This document shows, in pieces, positions 16,475 through 24,693 of a stretch of DNA of 27,176 nt. The notes beneath the pieces are model-generated. The model was not told the DNA's origin, did no database searches, and saw nothing but the letters and a program-made list of their open reading frames with translations. Position 1 is the first letter of the stretch, and each line of letters begins with the position of its first letter. This DNA is from Pseudomonadota bacterium (GTDB lineage: Bacteria > Pseudomonadota > Alphaproteobacteria > Rhizobiales > Xanthobacteraceae): NCBI GenBank assembly GCA_023432885.1, contig JAEZEU010000353.1, forward strand, positions 1-27,176, in the 5' to 3' direction. The translations under genes and the position numbers were made by a program.

Positions 16475-17362
16475 CTATGGGGTGGCGCTTGACCGGCCGA
16501 TTGCCCCAGCCGGGTTGTCGTCGGTGCCGCCCTTGCGGCCGATCGTCTTGAATGCGCGTGTCTGATCGCGGATCGCGACTTCCACCGGCAAGCGCTCCAT
16601 CGAGGAGGCGCCGTAGAAGCCGTGGCAATGTCGCGTGTTCTTCATGATGAAGTCAGCATCCGAAGGCTCAGCCACCGGGCCACCGTGCACGAGAATGATG
16701 GTCTCCGGATTGACCGAGACTGCCGCCTCGGCCCAGCGCTCGACGAGCGCGGGGCAATCGGCAAGCTTGAGCGCGGTTTCCGCCCCGATCGAGCCGCCGG
16801 TCGTGAGGCCCATATGGCAGACGATGATATCAGCTCCGGCGCCGGCCATGGCGGCCGCATCCTTCTCCGAGAAGACATAGGGCGTGGTGAGCAGGCCTTT
16901 GCTCCTGGCGAGCGCCATCATCTCCACCTCGAGGCCGTAACCCATGCCGGTCTCTTCAAGGTTTTGCCGGAACACGCCGTCGATCAGGCCTACGGTCGGA
17001 AAGTTCTGCACGCCGGAGAAGCCGATGCGCTTCACGTCGTCGAGAAAGACATCCATGGAGCGGAAGGGATCCGTGCCGCAGACCCCGGCGATGACAGGCG
17101 TGTGCTTGACCACCGGCAGCACCTCGCGCGCCATGTCCATCACGATCGCATTGGCATCGCCATAAGGCATCAGCCCTGAGAGCGAACCGCGACCGGCCAT
17201 GCGGAAGCGGCCGGAATTATAGATAACGATGAGATCGATGCCGCCGGCTTCCTCGCATTTGGCAGAAAGGCCGGTGCCGGCGCCGCCGCCGACGATCGGC
17301 TCGCCACGAGCGATCATGGCGCGATAGCGTGCGAGAAGGTCGGATCGGGAGAAGCCGGGCAT
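16475..17362 (-). CDS. PEP-hydrolase-family TIM-barrel protein
   Basis: A 295-residue TIM-barrel protein of the phosphoenolpyruvate hydrolase-like family, which is often found beside UPF0261 proteins as a separate domain or gene. Visible blocks are GGGAGTGLSAKCEEAGGIDLI near the N-terminus, AGVCGTDPFRSMDVFL, VQNFPTVGLIDG, and HMGLTTGGSIGAETA. A true enzymatic reaction for this group is not well established. It starts 3 bases after the stop of the LivF-UPF0261 fusion gene, with a strong GGAAGGAG site. The pair is the usual partner set in bacteria, so both probably act on the same step. Confidence 0.83.
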   Translation of the reverse strand: MPGFSRSDLLARYRAMIARGEPIVGGGAGTGLSAKCEEAGGIDLIVIYNSGRFRMAGRGSLSGLMPYGDANAIVMDMAREVLPVVKHTPVIAGVCGTDPFRSMDVFLDDVKRIGFSGVQNFPTVGLIDGVFRQNLEETGMGYGLEVEMMALARSKGLLTTPYVFSEKDAAAMAGAGADIIVCHMGLTTGGSIGAETALKLADCPALVERWAEAAVSVNPETIILVHGGPVAEPSDADFIMKNTRHCHGFYGASSMERLPVEVAIRDQTRAFKTIGRKGGTDDNPAGAIGRSSATP

Positions 17363-17365
17363 CGA

Positions 17366-19597
17366 TCAGCTCCTTCCGGATGCGCCGCGGGCGCGGCTCT
17401 GGTGCAAGGTCCGGAAATGCTGGACCAGGGCGACGGCGAAAGCCGGGCTGTTGATGTGGTGCGGAAGCCGGATGATCTGGCGATTGGCCGTCACCTGTAC
17501 CGCTTCGGTGATGGCGCCGAACAGGGCGGCATCGGCTTCCGGATCCCAAAACGGTTGTCCCGGCGCATCCAGTGCGGAGAGGCCGCCTTCCGGCAGCAGG
17601 AAACGAACCGGGCCTTCCATCCGGTTGAGCTTCGCGCCGATCCAGCGCCCCATCCGCCGGTTTTCTTCCGCCGTGGTGCGCATCAGCGTGACTTGCGGAT
17701 TGTGCGGATAGAGCGTGCGGTTGCCGTAGCGCGCCGGCACGGTGTCAGGAGCAGCGAAGTTCACCATGTCGAGCGCACCGACCGACCCGACATAGGGAAT
17801 CCGGGTCCGGATGATTGCCCCAAAACGGTCCTCCGTGGCAGGCAAAATGCCGCCCATCATCATGTCGCAGACCTCGGTCGTCGAAACGTCGATCACGCCC
17901 GGCATCAAACCGGAATCAATTAGCTTCTCCATCGACCTGCCGCCCATGCCCGTGGCGTGGAAGACGAGCGGCTCCCAATCCTTCTCGATCAGCTTGGTGA
18001 CCTGTTGCACGCATTGTGTCGTGACGCCGAACATGGTCAGGCCGACGAGCGGCCGTTCGGCGGCAGCGCGCCGGCCGGGGCTCGGCGCGTTCTGCTCGAT
18101 CCAGCTGCGCGCCATTGCCGCCATGGCATGCGCGCCATTGCCGAGCACCGCGCGGGAGAGGCGGTTGAGCCCCTGAATGTCGGTGACCGAATGCATCATC
18201 GTGATGTCGGTCGGTCCGACATAGGCGGCGACATTGCCTGCCGCCATGGTCGAGATCATGATCTTCGGCACGCCGACCGGTAGCATTTGCATCCCGGCCG
18301 TTGCGATCGCCGTGTTGCCGGAACCGCCCGCGGAAATCATGCCGGCGACGTTCTGCTGTTTGCCGATCCAGGCCCGGAACGCCTCCGTCATCGCGGCCAC
18401 CGCCGTGCCGCGATCGCGCGAGGCGATGCCGGTCGACCCCATCGGAGAGGCGAGGGCGACTTCCTGCGCCGAAACATCGGCACTCTGATTGCGGCCGACG
18501 GTGGACAGGTCGACAAGCCGCGTGCGTAGCCCGGCCGCCTTGATGATGTCGCGGATGTAGCGCAGCTCCTCGCCCTTGGTGTCGAGCGTGCCGGCAATGA
18601 TGACGTGCGGCTCCTGCGGCGCGCGCGCGGCAAGCGGCGAAATATCGCCGACGCGCCGGCCGTCGATCGCTGCAAGGGTGGGGCGTGAAACGGTCCGCGC
18701 CGCAGCTTCGATCCGTGCTGCGGGGACCTCCTGCGACCAGCGTGTCGGCAGCACGGGATTGGCGTTGTAGATCCGCGCCGGTCCTTGCGGCACGGTCCCT
18801 GCGGGGTTACGCGGCGCGGCGGTTTCCGGAGCATCGCCGGCTTCGGTTTCGCCGTGGCCATGCCGGCCAACCCCGAGCAGCCGCTGCTGCAGGTCGCGAT
18901 CGGCCGCGAGCGTTTTCGAGGCAATGACACGATGGATCCGCCCGTTGACCATGATGGCCACGGGATCGGACATCTGGGTTGCAACGCCGATATTCTGCTC
19001 GATGACGAGGATCGACACGTCGCCCTCTGCGGCGAGCCGCACCAGCGTCTCCTCGACTTGCGCGACGATGACCGGAGCAAGGCCTTCGGTCGGCTCGTCC
19101 ATGATGAGCAGGCGCGGATTCATCAGCAGCGCCCGGCTGATCGCCAGCATCTGCTGCTCGCCGCCGGAAAGCTGGCCGCCGCCATTGCGCTTCCGCTCGG
19201 CGAGGCGCGGGAACATTTCGTAGATGCGTTCCGGCGTCCAGTTGCCCTTGCCCGTGGACATCAGGCGCAGGTGCTCGTCCACCGTGAGCGACCGCCACAG
19301 TCGGCGGCCTTGCGGCACATAGCCGACACCCATCCGCGCGATTTCGGCCGGCGAGCGCCCAATCAGTTCCTCGCCCATGAAGCGGATCGATCCGGAAGAC
19401 GCCCGAACCAGGCCCATGATCGCCTTGCACATCGTGGTCTTGCCCATGCCGTTCCGTCCGACGACGGAAAGCACGCCGGAATGAAGCGCGAGATCGACTC
19501 CCTGAAGAGCGTGGCTTCTTCCGTAAAAGACGTTCACGCCTTGCAGCTGCAGGACCGGTGCGGACGAAGCCGCCGGGCGGGGAGGACGTTCAGCCAT
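17366..19597 (-). CDS. LivF-type ABC ATPase fused to UPF0261 (Tm-1-like) domain
   Basis: A fusion of 743 residues. Residues 14-243 are an ABC ATPase of the branched-chain amino acid type (LivF): Walker A GRNGMGKT at 47-54, signature LSGGE at 143-147, Walker B LLIMDEPTEGLAP from 163. After a linker of about 85 residues rich in Ala, Pro and Arg, a complete UPF0261/Tm-1-like ATP-binding domain runs from about 331 (VIIAGTLDTKGEE) to the end, with ISAGGSGNTAIATAG and FHATGMGGRSMEKL blocks. Relatives of the C-terminal domain include the tomato Tm-1 resistance protein; its bacterial reaction is unknown. The gene overlaps livG by 8 bases. The PEP-hydrolase partner gene follows after 3 bases. No internal start with a ribosome site was seen that would make two proteins. 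Confidence 0.9.
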   Translation of the reverse strand: MAERPPRPAASSAPVLQLQGVNVFYGRSHALQGVDLALHSGVLSVVGRNGMGKTTMCKAIMGLVRASSGSIRFMGEELIGRSPAEIARMGVGYVPQGRRLWRSLTVDEHLRLMSTGKGNWTPERIYEMFPRLAERKRNGGGQLSGGEQQMLAISRALLMNPRLLIMDEPTEGLAPVIVAQVEETLVRLAAEGDVSILVIEQNIGVATQMSDPVAIMVNGRIHRVIASKTLAADRDLQQRLLGVGRHGHGETEAGDAPETAAPRNPAGTVPQGPARIYNANPVLPTRWSQEVPAARIEAAARTVSRPTLAAIDGRRVGDISPLAARAPQEPHVIIAGTLDTKGEELRYIRDIIKAAGLRTRLVDLSTVGRNQSADVSAQEVALASPMGSTGIASRDRGTAVAAMTEAFRAWIGKQQNVAGMISAGGSGNTAIATAGMQMLPVGVPKIMISTMAAGNVAAYVGPTDITMMHSVTDIQGLNRLSRAVLGNGAHAMAAMARSWIEQNAPSPGRRAAAERPLVGLTMFGVTTQCVQQVTKLIEKDWEPLVFHATGMGGRSMEKLIDSGLMPGVIDVSTTEVCDMMMGGILPATEDRFGAIIRTRIPYVGSVGALDMVNFAAPDTVPARYGNRTLYPHNPQVTLMRTTAEENRRMGRWIGAKLNRMEGPVRFLLPEGGLSALDAPGQPFWDPEADAALFGAITEAVQVTANRQIIRLPHHINSPAFAVALVQHFRTLHQSRARGASGRS

Positions 19598-20393
19598 GCC
19601 CGCCTCCGAGATAAAGTTCCTGGACCTCCGGATCGTCTTCGATTTCCTCTGGCCGCCCTTCCTTGAAGATGCGCCCGTTGTGCATCATTGTCACGCTTTC
19701 GACGACGCGCAGGGCAACGTCCATGTCGTGCTCGATGATGATGTAGCCGATGTGGCTCGGCAGCGATGTGAGGATATGGATCAGGTCGCTTCTCTCGGCG
19801 GGCGAGAGCCCCGCTGCCGGTTCATCGAACAGGACGAAGCGCGGAGCGCCGGAGAGTGCGAGCGCAACCTCGAGCTGCCGCTGCTGGCCGTAGGCAAGTT
19901 CACCGACCAGCCGGTCCTTCTCGCCGGTCAGACGCACGGCTTCGATCAGCATCTCGGCGGCATGCACCAGCGCATCGTCGGGCCGGGGCCGGATCAGCGA
20001 GAAGCGGTTTCGCGAAACGCCGCGGCAGGCGAGATAGACGTTGTCCATCACGCTCAAGCCGGTGAACAGCGAGGATATCTGGTAGGTGCGGCGCAAGCCG
20101 CGGCGAATGCGCTCGTGGGGCGGGAACACCGTCACGTCCTCGCCGAAAAACCGGATAAAGCCCGCCGTGGGCAGGAAATCCCCCGTGATGCAGTTGAACA
20201 GCGTGGTCTTGCCCGCGCCGTTCGAGCCGAGCACCGCTCGCCGTTCTCCCGGCTTTACCGAAAGCGTCACGTCCGAGATGGCGGCCAATGCACCGAACAT
20301 CTTGGTGATGCCGCGCAGCTCAAGCGCATTGCCGGAACGGGTGCTGCCTGACCCGAGCAGGTTCATCTGGGCGGGCGCGACAGGTGCGTTCAT
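19590..20393 (-). CDS. livG: LivG-type ABC transporter ATP-binding protein
   Basis: ATPase of a branched-chain-amino-acid-type (HAAT) importer, 267 residues. Walker A is GSNGAGKT at 56-63, the signature is the LivG-like LAYGQQRQLE at 167-176, and Walker B is FVLFDEPAAGLSP from 186. The start ATG at 20393 overlaps the livM stop (ATGA), so the two are translationally coupled. It works with the LivF half of the next gene as the ATPase pair. HAAT systems import amino acids but also aromatic acids, amides and urea, so the family name does not fix the substrate. Confidence 0.93.
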   Translation of the reverse strand: MNAPVAPAQMNLLGSGSTRSGNALELRGITKMFGALAAISDVTLSVKPGERRAVLGSNGAGKTTLFNCITGDFLPTAGFIRFFGEDVTVFPPHERIRRGLRRTYQISSLFTGLSVMDNVYLACRGVSRNRFSLIRPRPDDALVHAAEMLIEAVRLTGEKDRLVGELAYGQQRQLEVALALSGAPRFVLFDEPAAGLSPAERSDLIHILTSLPSHIGYIIIEHDMDVALRVVESVTMMHNGRIFKEGRPEEIEDDPEVQELYLGGGHG

Positions 20394-21451
20394 GTCCCGC
20401 CTCCCATCATGGCGGCGTTGCGGGCCGCAACACGCGCACGCCAGCGGTCCCACAGACCGAGCACGCCATCCGGCGAGAACAGCACGATCGCAAGAAAGCC
20501 GATCCCGATGATGAGCTTGAAACGGTCCGCAGAGAATCCAAAAGAGCCGAGGATGTCGGCCGAGAACACCTGTAGCAGCACGTAGATGAAAGCGCCGATG
20601 AAGGGGCCGAGCGGGCGTCGCATCCCACCGACCACTGCGACCACTAGTATGTCGAGCGCGGAGGAAATGCCGATCGTGCCTGGCGCGATCTGCGCATTCT
20701 GCCAGACCAAGAGGATGCCGCCCGCGGAGGCGAACACACTCGCAAGGGCGTAGGCCGCCACGCGATGGGCCGTGACGTGGAAACCCAGTGCAGCCATGCG
20801 GCGTGGGTTGTCGCGCACGCCCTGAAGCGCCAGTCCGAACGGGGAACGCTCGATATAGACGACCGCGCAATAGCAGAGCGCTGCGCTGACGAGGGTGAGA
20901 TAGTAGAACGCTACAGGCTCGCGCCAGTTCACGCCGAAGATCCGCGGCGGTAGCACGAGATTAAATCCGGAATAGCCGTTGAAGATCGAGTAGTTCTGTC
21001 GTGTGAAATAGAAGAAGGCCGCCGCGATCGCTAGCGTGATCATGATCGTGTAGATGCCTTCCGTGCGGACGGCGAGCGCACCCGATATCGTTGCGAAAAG
21101 CGCAGCTATGAGGAAGGCGGCGGGAAGCACGATCCACCAGGACAGGCCGAGGCTGAGATTAAGCACGCCGGATGGACCGAGGATCGCCACCATGTAGCCG
21201 GCCATCCCAGCAATCGACATCTGCAGCAGGCTGACCATCCCGCCATAGCCGGCGAGGAACATGAGGCTGAGCCCGATCATGCCAAGAATGAAGGTCCAGC
21301 CCATTATCTGGAATAGCCAGAAATTGTTGGCCACGAGCGGCAGCAACAGCAGGATCACCCCGGCGACCCACCAGCGCGTGGGAATGCGCTCGAACCACAT
21401 TCGCTGTTCGGCGCGTTCGGCGAGGCGAGGGGGGGTATCGGCTACCGACAT
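20390..21451 (-). CDS. livM: LivM-type ABC transporter permease
   Basis: Inner-membrane permease of a HAAT-type importer, 353 residues, with about nine hydrophobic segments; for example WWVAGVILLLLPLVANNF near the N-terminus and an ALDILVVAVVGG segment later. The GVRDNPRRMAALG stretch is the usual cytoplasmic loop that contacts the ATPases. It lies 3 bases after livH and overlaps livG by 4 bases. Length and topology are normal. Confidence 0.93.
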   Translation of the reverse strand: MSVADTPPRLAERAEQRMWFERIPTRWWVAGVILLLLPLVANNFWLFQIMGWTFILGMIGLSLMFLAGYGGMVSLLQMSIAGMAGYMVAILGPSGVLNLSLGLSWWIVLPAAFLIAALFATISGALAVRTEGIYTIMITLAIAAAFFYFTRQNYSIFNGYSGFNLVLPPRIFGVNWREPVAFYYLTLVSAALCYCAVVYIERSPFGLALQGVRDNPRRMAALGFHVTAHRVAAYALASVFASAGGILLVWQNAQIAPGTIGISSALDILVVAVVGGMRRPLGPFIGAFIYVLLQVFSADILGSFGFSADRFKLIIGIGFLAIVLFSPDGVLGLWDRWRARVAARNAAMMGGGT

Positions 21452-21454
21452 GGC

Positions 21455-22471
21455 CTATCGCCTCGTACCCAATAGGCCTTGCGGGCGAAACGCCAGCACC
21501 GCCGCCATGATGAGGAAAGTGAAGACCACCGAATAGGTTGGCGCGTAGACAAAACCCATCTGCTCGGCCACCCCGATGATCAGGGCGCCCAGGGCCGCAC
21601 CGACGATCGATCCCATGCCCCCGACGATGACAACCACAAGGCTTGCCAGCAGGAAGCGCGTATCCTCGCCCGGCGAGAGCGACTGGAATGTGCCGCCGAT
21701 GATCCCGGCGACGCCGGCGAGCCCGGCGCCGAAACCGAACACCACCAGAAACACTAGCTGGATGCGCACGCCGGAAGCGGCCAGCATCTCCCGGTCGTCG
21801 ACGCCCGCGCGGATCAACATACCCAGCGCGGTGCGGTTCAGCACGAGCCACATCGCAATGCCGATCACGATTGCAACGATCAGGATCCAGACTCGCACGG
21901 ACGGGTAGCGTAGCCAGGTAACCGCGCCGGTCTCGGCGTTGAAGTTGCTCACCAGCGGCAACTCCATCGGACCCTGCAGGAATTGCGGAGCGAGGATGGA
22001 ATAGGATTGACCGCCCCACCACCAGAGCATGAGATCGGCAAACACGATCGAAAGACCGATGCTGACCAGCGTCTGGCGCAGTTCCTCGCCTTCCATTCTC
22101 GAGAAGATGAAGTGCTGCATCAAAAGCCCGATCAGCGCCACGACGACGAGGACAATCGGAAATGCCAACAGCCACGAACCCGAGGTGGTCGCGATCTCGT
22201 AGCCGAGATATCCGCCAATCAGGAACAGCGAGCCATGCGCGAGATTGACGATGCGCATCAGGCCGAAAATCAGGGTGAAGCCGGCCGCCACCAGGAAGTA
22301 GAGCGCGCCGAGCGTGATGCCGCCCAAGAGTGCATTCAGGAAGATCTGCTTGCGGCCCCAGCTCGCCGCCAGTTCGGGCGGCCAGGGTGCCAGCACAAGC
22401 CACAGGAACGCCGCGACAACGACGAGGATAATGAGGCTCCAGAAGGGATATCGCGTGATGAAACTATTCAT
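21455..22471 (-). CDS. livH: LivH-type ABC transporter permease
   Basis: Inner-membrane permease partner of LivM, 338 residues. The ATG at 22471 (MNSFITRYPF) is chosen since the open frame to 22777 crosses the araC stop and adds a charged, non-homologous stretch. The protein has an N-terminal membrane segment, then LNALLGGITLGALYFLVAAG and GLMRIVNLAHG, the hallmark region of LivH. RAGVDDREMLAASG is the ATPase-contact loop. It is the first gene after the candidate AraC operator and thus probably the first gene of the main operon. Confidence 0.92.
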   Translation of the reverse strand: MNSFITRYPFWSLIILVVVAAFLWLVLAPWPPELAASWGRKQIFLNALLGGITLGALYFLVAAGFTLIFGLMRIVNLAHGSLFLIGGYLGYEIATTSGSWLLAFPIVLVVVALIGLLMQHFIFSRMEGEELRQTLVSIGLSIVFADLMLWWWGGQSYSILAPQFLQGPMELPLVSNFNAETGAVTWLRYPSVRVWILIVAIVIGIAMWLVLNRTALGMLIRAGVDDREMLAASGVRIQLVFLVVFGFGAGLAGVAGIIGGTFQSLSPGEDTRFLLASLVVVIVGGMGSIVGAALGALIIGVAEQMGFVYAPTYSVVFTFLIMAAVLAFRPQGLLGTRR

Positions 22472-22554
22472 CTCAGGCGGCTCGGCAGCTTCCAGCGGCG
22501 GACCTTCGCCACCGTTGGAACCAAGGCTAGATCGGCGTTTCCGGCCTGTCTTTT

Positions 22555-22591
22555 CCGAACGTCTTTTCTTTAGCCCGAACGTCTCATCTTT
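22555..22591 (-). promoter_or_regulatory. Candidate AraC-type operator: two 17-bp direct repeats, period 20
   Basis: On the minus strand the unit reads AAAGANNAGACGTTCGG. It occurs at 22575-22591 and 22555-22571 with 15 of 17 bases equal, separated by 3 bases. Two direct half-sites one to two helical turns apart are how AraC-family activators bind. The site lies 84-120 bases upstream of the livH start and just after araC. No clear -35/-10 pair was found next to it. Confidence 0.6.
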
Positions 22592-22609
22592 GGGTGCAGT
22601 GCGGCACCC
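22592..22609. repeat. Perfect 6-bp dyad next to the direct repeats
   Basis: GGGTGC and GCACCC flank a 6-base spacer just downstream of the araC stop and directly beside the operator repeats. It lacks a T-run on either strand, so it is not a standard terminator; it may be a weak hairpin ending the araC transcript or part of the control region. Confidence 0.35.
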
Positions 22610-22617
22610 CGTTCCCC

Positions 22618-23454
22618 TCAGTGCGGGAGGCTCGCCACGCTGCGGCGATAGGCGCTCGGCGGTACGACGCCATTGGCGATAAAGAACCGCGAGAAGCTCG
22701 CCGGGGTCGCAAAGCCGAGGTCGAGGCCGATCTCGGAAACCGTCTCCACGCCCTTGGCCAATCGCTCGATGGCACATTCCATCCGCAGGGCGTTGCGGAA
22801 AATCGTAGGCGGCAGCCCCATCTGCTCGCGAAACAGCTTGAAGAAGTGTGGGCGCGAAAGGCCGGAACTGCGCGAAATCTCGGCAAGGTCGACGGGCTCG
22901 CCGAGCCTCTCGCTCAAGAGGTTTATGGCGCGCCGCAGGCGGAAATCACGCAATACGGAGCATGCGGCAGCCGGCCTGTCGCCCGCGCTCGTCCATTGCC
23001 AGGTTTGATCGAAAGCCGCCTGGGTGAGGGCACCGAGCCGGTCTTCAAAGGAGCCGTCGCTGCCGCTATGGACTGCAAGTAGCCGCGCGGTTTCCGACGC
23101 AAGCCGGGTGATATGATCGCTCATTTCGACGGCCGGCCTGCCGAAGCGCAGGATTTCGAAGGCCGTGTGGCTGGCATCGGCGAACCAGCCCGGGCGGATA
23201 TAGAGGACGAGCGTCAGTGTCGGTTCGCGCCGGTCGATCGGCGAGAAAAAGTGAGGTTGCCATGGACTGATGGCGGTCGCGTGCGCAGGCGAAAGCGGCA
23301 GGGGTTTGCCGTCGATGACCACGCTGGCGGGCGGGCCGCTGACGTGGAAGATCAGATGGCCCTCGCGATGGGCGTGCGGCGCCATCGCCCGATCCAGCGC
23401 GTAAAGACATGCGCGTCCGAACGCACCATGTGCGACCGCGTGCGCAGTACTCAT
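22618..23454 (-). CDS. AraC-family transcriptional regulator
   Basis: Regulator of 278 residues. The N-terminal half (about 20-100) is a cupin-like ligand pocket (HAHREGHLIFHVSG, then a PWQPHFF stretch). The C-terminal AraC domain holds two helix-turn-helix units at about 189-208 (LAEISRSSGLSRPHFFKLFR) and 238-259 (TVSEIGLDLGFATPASFSRFF). It probably senses the transported compound or a product and activates the liv-to-hydrolase operon from the direct repeats downstream. Its start has a strong GGGGAGGA site. It lies between the alcohol-dehydrogenase-like gene and livH, all on one strand. Confidence 0.93.
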   Translation of the reverse strand: MSTAHAVAHGAFGRACLYALDRAMAPHAHREGHLIFHVSGPPASVVIDGKPLPLSPAHATAISPWQPHFFSPIDRREPTLTLVLYIRPGWFADASHTAFEILRFGRPAVEMSDHITRLASETARLLAVHSGSDGSFEDRLGALTQAAFDQTWQWTSAGDRPAAACSVLRDFRLRRAINLLSERLGEPVDLAEISRSSGLSRPHFFKLFREQMGLPPTIFRNALRMECAIERLAKGVETVSEIGLDLGFATPASFSRFFIANGVVPPSAYRRSVASLPH

Positions 23455-23494
23455 CGGTTTCCTCCCCGCCCATCTTTGTGCGCGGTAGCAGTCG

Positions 23495-23522
23495 AATTTA
23501 TAGGGAGCCTAGGTTGTGGCAA
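23495..23522 (-). promoter_or_regulatory. Candidate sigma-70-like promoter for araC
   Basis: On the minus strand TTGCCA (23517-23522) is followed after 16 bases by TAAATT (23495-23500), inside an AT-rich CTATAAATT that stands out from the GC-rich surroundings. This lies about 40 bases before the araC start. The overlapping TATAAA gives a spacing of only 14, so the exact hexamer is uncertain. Confidence 0.4.
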
Positions 23523-23524
23523 CA

Positions 23525-23558
23525 GGCAAATCGCCCCGGTTGCTGCGTCACATTTGCC
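23525..23558. repeat. 7-bp inverted repeat upstream of the araC promoter
   Basis: GGCAAAT (23525-23531) and ATTTGCC (23552-23558) form perfect arms around 20 bases, directly upstream of the candidate -35 box. It could be a binding site for a dimeric regulator of araC; there is no T-run to suggest a terminator. Confidence 0.4.
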
Positions 23559-23584
23559 CCATACCGGGTGTTTCATGTTCGTCC

Positions 23585-24640
23585 TCACCAGGCGGCTTCG
23601 AGGATGCGACGGCAGTCGCCGGGAGTCAGCCGTCTGGGATTGGCTAGCGCTCCGGGGTCGTTCGCTGCCATCTCGGCAAACCGGTCGAACCGGGACGGGT
23701 CGATGCCGATCTCCCGCAGGGAAGTCGGCATGCCGATGGCGCGGGCAAAAACGCCGAATTCGGTGCTGAAGCTTGGCTCCCGCGTGGCCTTGGCGAACGC
23801 TTCAGCCATGGTGGCGTATCGATCGCCGACGGCTTCGGTGTTGAAGTCCGCCATGGCCGCCATCAACGGCGCATGAAGATCACCGTGCAGCACACCCGGG
23901 CCGAGTTCAGCCTTGATCGGATGCGCAAGCGCATCGACCCCGCCGACTGCTTTTTCCAGCGAGAGCCCGGCCGTCAATGCCGCCGCCATCAACTCGCGCT
24001 GCGCTTCCCGATTGCCGGGCGAAGCGAGCGCTACGGGTAGCCAGTGCGTGAGCCGCTTGGCGCCCTCCAGCGCGAGCGCATCCGCCGGCGGGTGGTAGAT
24101 GGGGCTGGCGTAAGCCTCAATGGCGCGAACAAGCACTTCCATGGCAGAAGCTGCTAGGTGATGGGAGGGGACTGCCTCGAGCACCGTCGGATCCGCCATG
24201 ACGCGGTCGGGACGAGGGCAGCTGATCGGCTCGCCTTGTCCCACACGCACCCGCCGCGCCAATCCGAAATCGCAAAGGCCGGCGGGAACGGCGATCAGCG
24301 AAAGGCGTTCGCCCCGCCGTAGCGCATGCTCGGCGACAAGTCGCGCGTGACCCAATGCTGCAGGCCCGCCCACGGCGATGAGCGTGCTTGTCCTGATGTC
24401 GCTCAAAGCGTCCAGGATCCGCGACGTCGCGTTTCCAGGAGGCGTGGCTTGACCGACCTTCGCCAGACTGACCGTCGTCTGGTCAAGCGCCTCCTGCACG
24501 CGCGTGCAAACAGCCGCGCTTGCAGGCTCGTCGTCGACGAGCGCCAGCGCCGAAGCGAGTGGCCCCACTTCCTCTGGAAGCGCATCCTCAATCGCGGCTT
24601 CCGCGAAATGAGTGCGTGTAAGGTAACCGATCAAGGTCAA
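23585..24640 (-). CDS. Iron-containing alcohol dehydrogenase family protein, degenerate active site
   Basis: Distant member of the iron-dependent alcohol dehydrogenase/maleylacetate reductase family, 351 residues from the TTG at 24640 (MTLIGYLTRTHFAE, the normal family N-terminus). No ATG is available; the frame upstream runs through the terminator and the end of livK and is not homologous. The nucleotide-binding GGGS region is altered to VGGPAALGHA (90-99). Of the four metal ligands, the last two remain (His240 in ALAHP, His252 in VLHG), but the Asp and His of the usual MDALTHAIEAY block are Glu168 and Arg172 (MEVLVRAIEAY). The protein may not be an active iron enzyme. It lies between the terminator behind livK and araC. 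Reduction of maleylacetate would fit ring catabolism, but the sequence does not support a normal catalytic site. Confidence 0.8.
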   Translation of the reverse strand: MTLIGYLTRTHFAEAAIEDALPEEVGPLASALALVDDEPASAAVCTRVQEALDQTTVSLAKVGQATPPGNATSRILDALSDIRTSTLIAVGGPAALGHARLVAEHALRRGERLSLIAVPAGLCDFGLARRVRVGQGEPISCPRPDRVMADPTVLEAVPSHHLAASAMEVLVRAIEAYASPIYHPPADALALEGAKRLTHWLPVALASPGNREAQRELMAAALTAGLSLEKAVGGVDALAHPIKAELGPGVLHGDLHAPLMAAMADFNTEAVGDRYATMAEAFAKATREPSFSTEFGVFARAIGMPTSLREIGIDPSRFDRFAEMAANDPGALANPRRLTPGDCRRILEAAW

Positions 24641-24668
24641 CGGAGATGCTCTTGGCGCACGGCAGCAT

Positions 24669-24691
24669 GGAATCCGCGAATGCCGGATTCC
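24669..24691. repeat. Perfect 8-bp hairpin between livK terminator and the next gene
   Basis: GGAATCCG and CGGATTCC pair around a 7-base loop, just downstream (minus strand) of the livK terminator. Together the two hairpins could limit read-through into the alcohol-dehydrogenase-like gene or protect the 3' end of livK mRNA. Confidence 0.5.
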
Positions 24692-24693
24692 CC

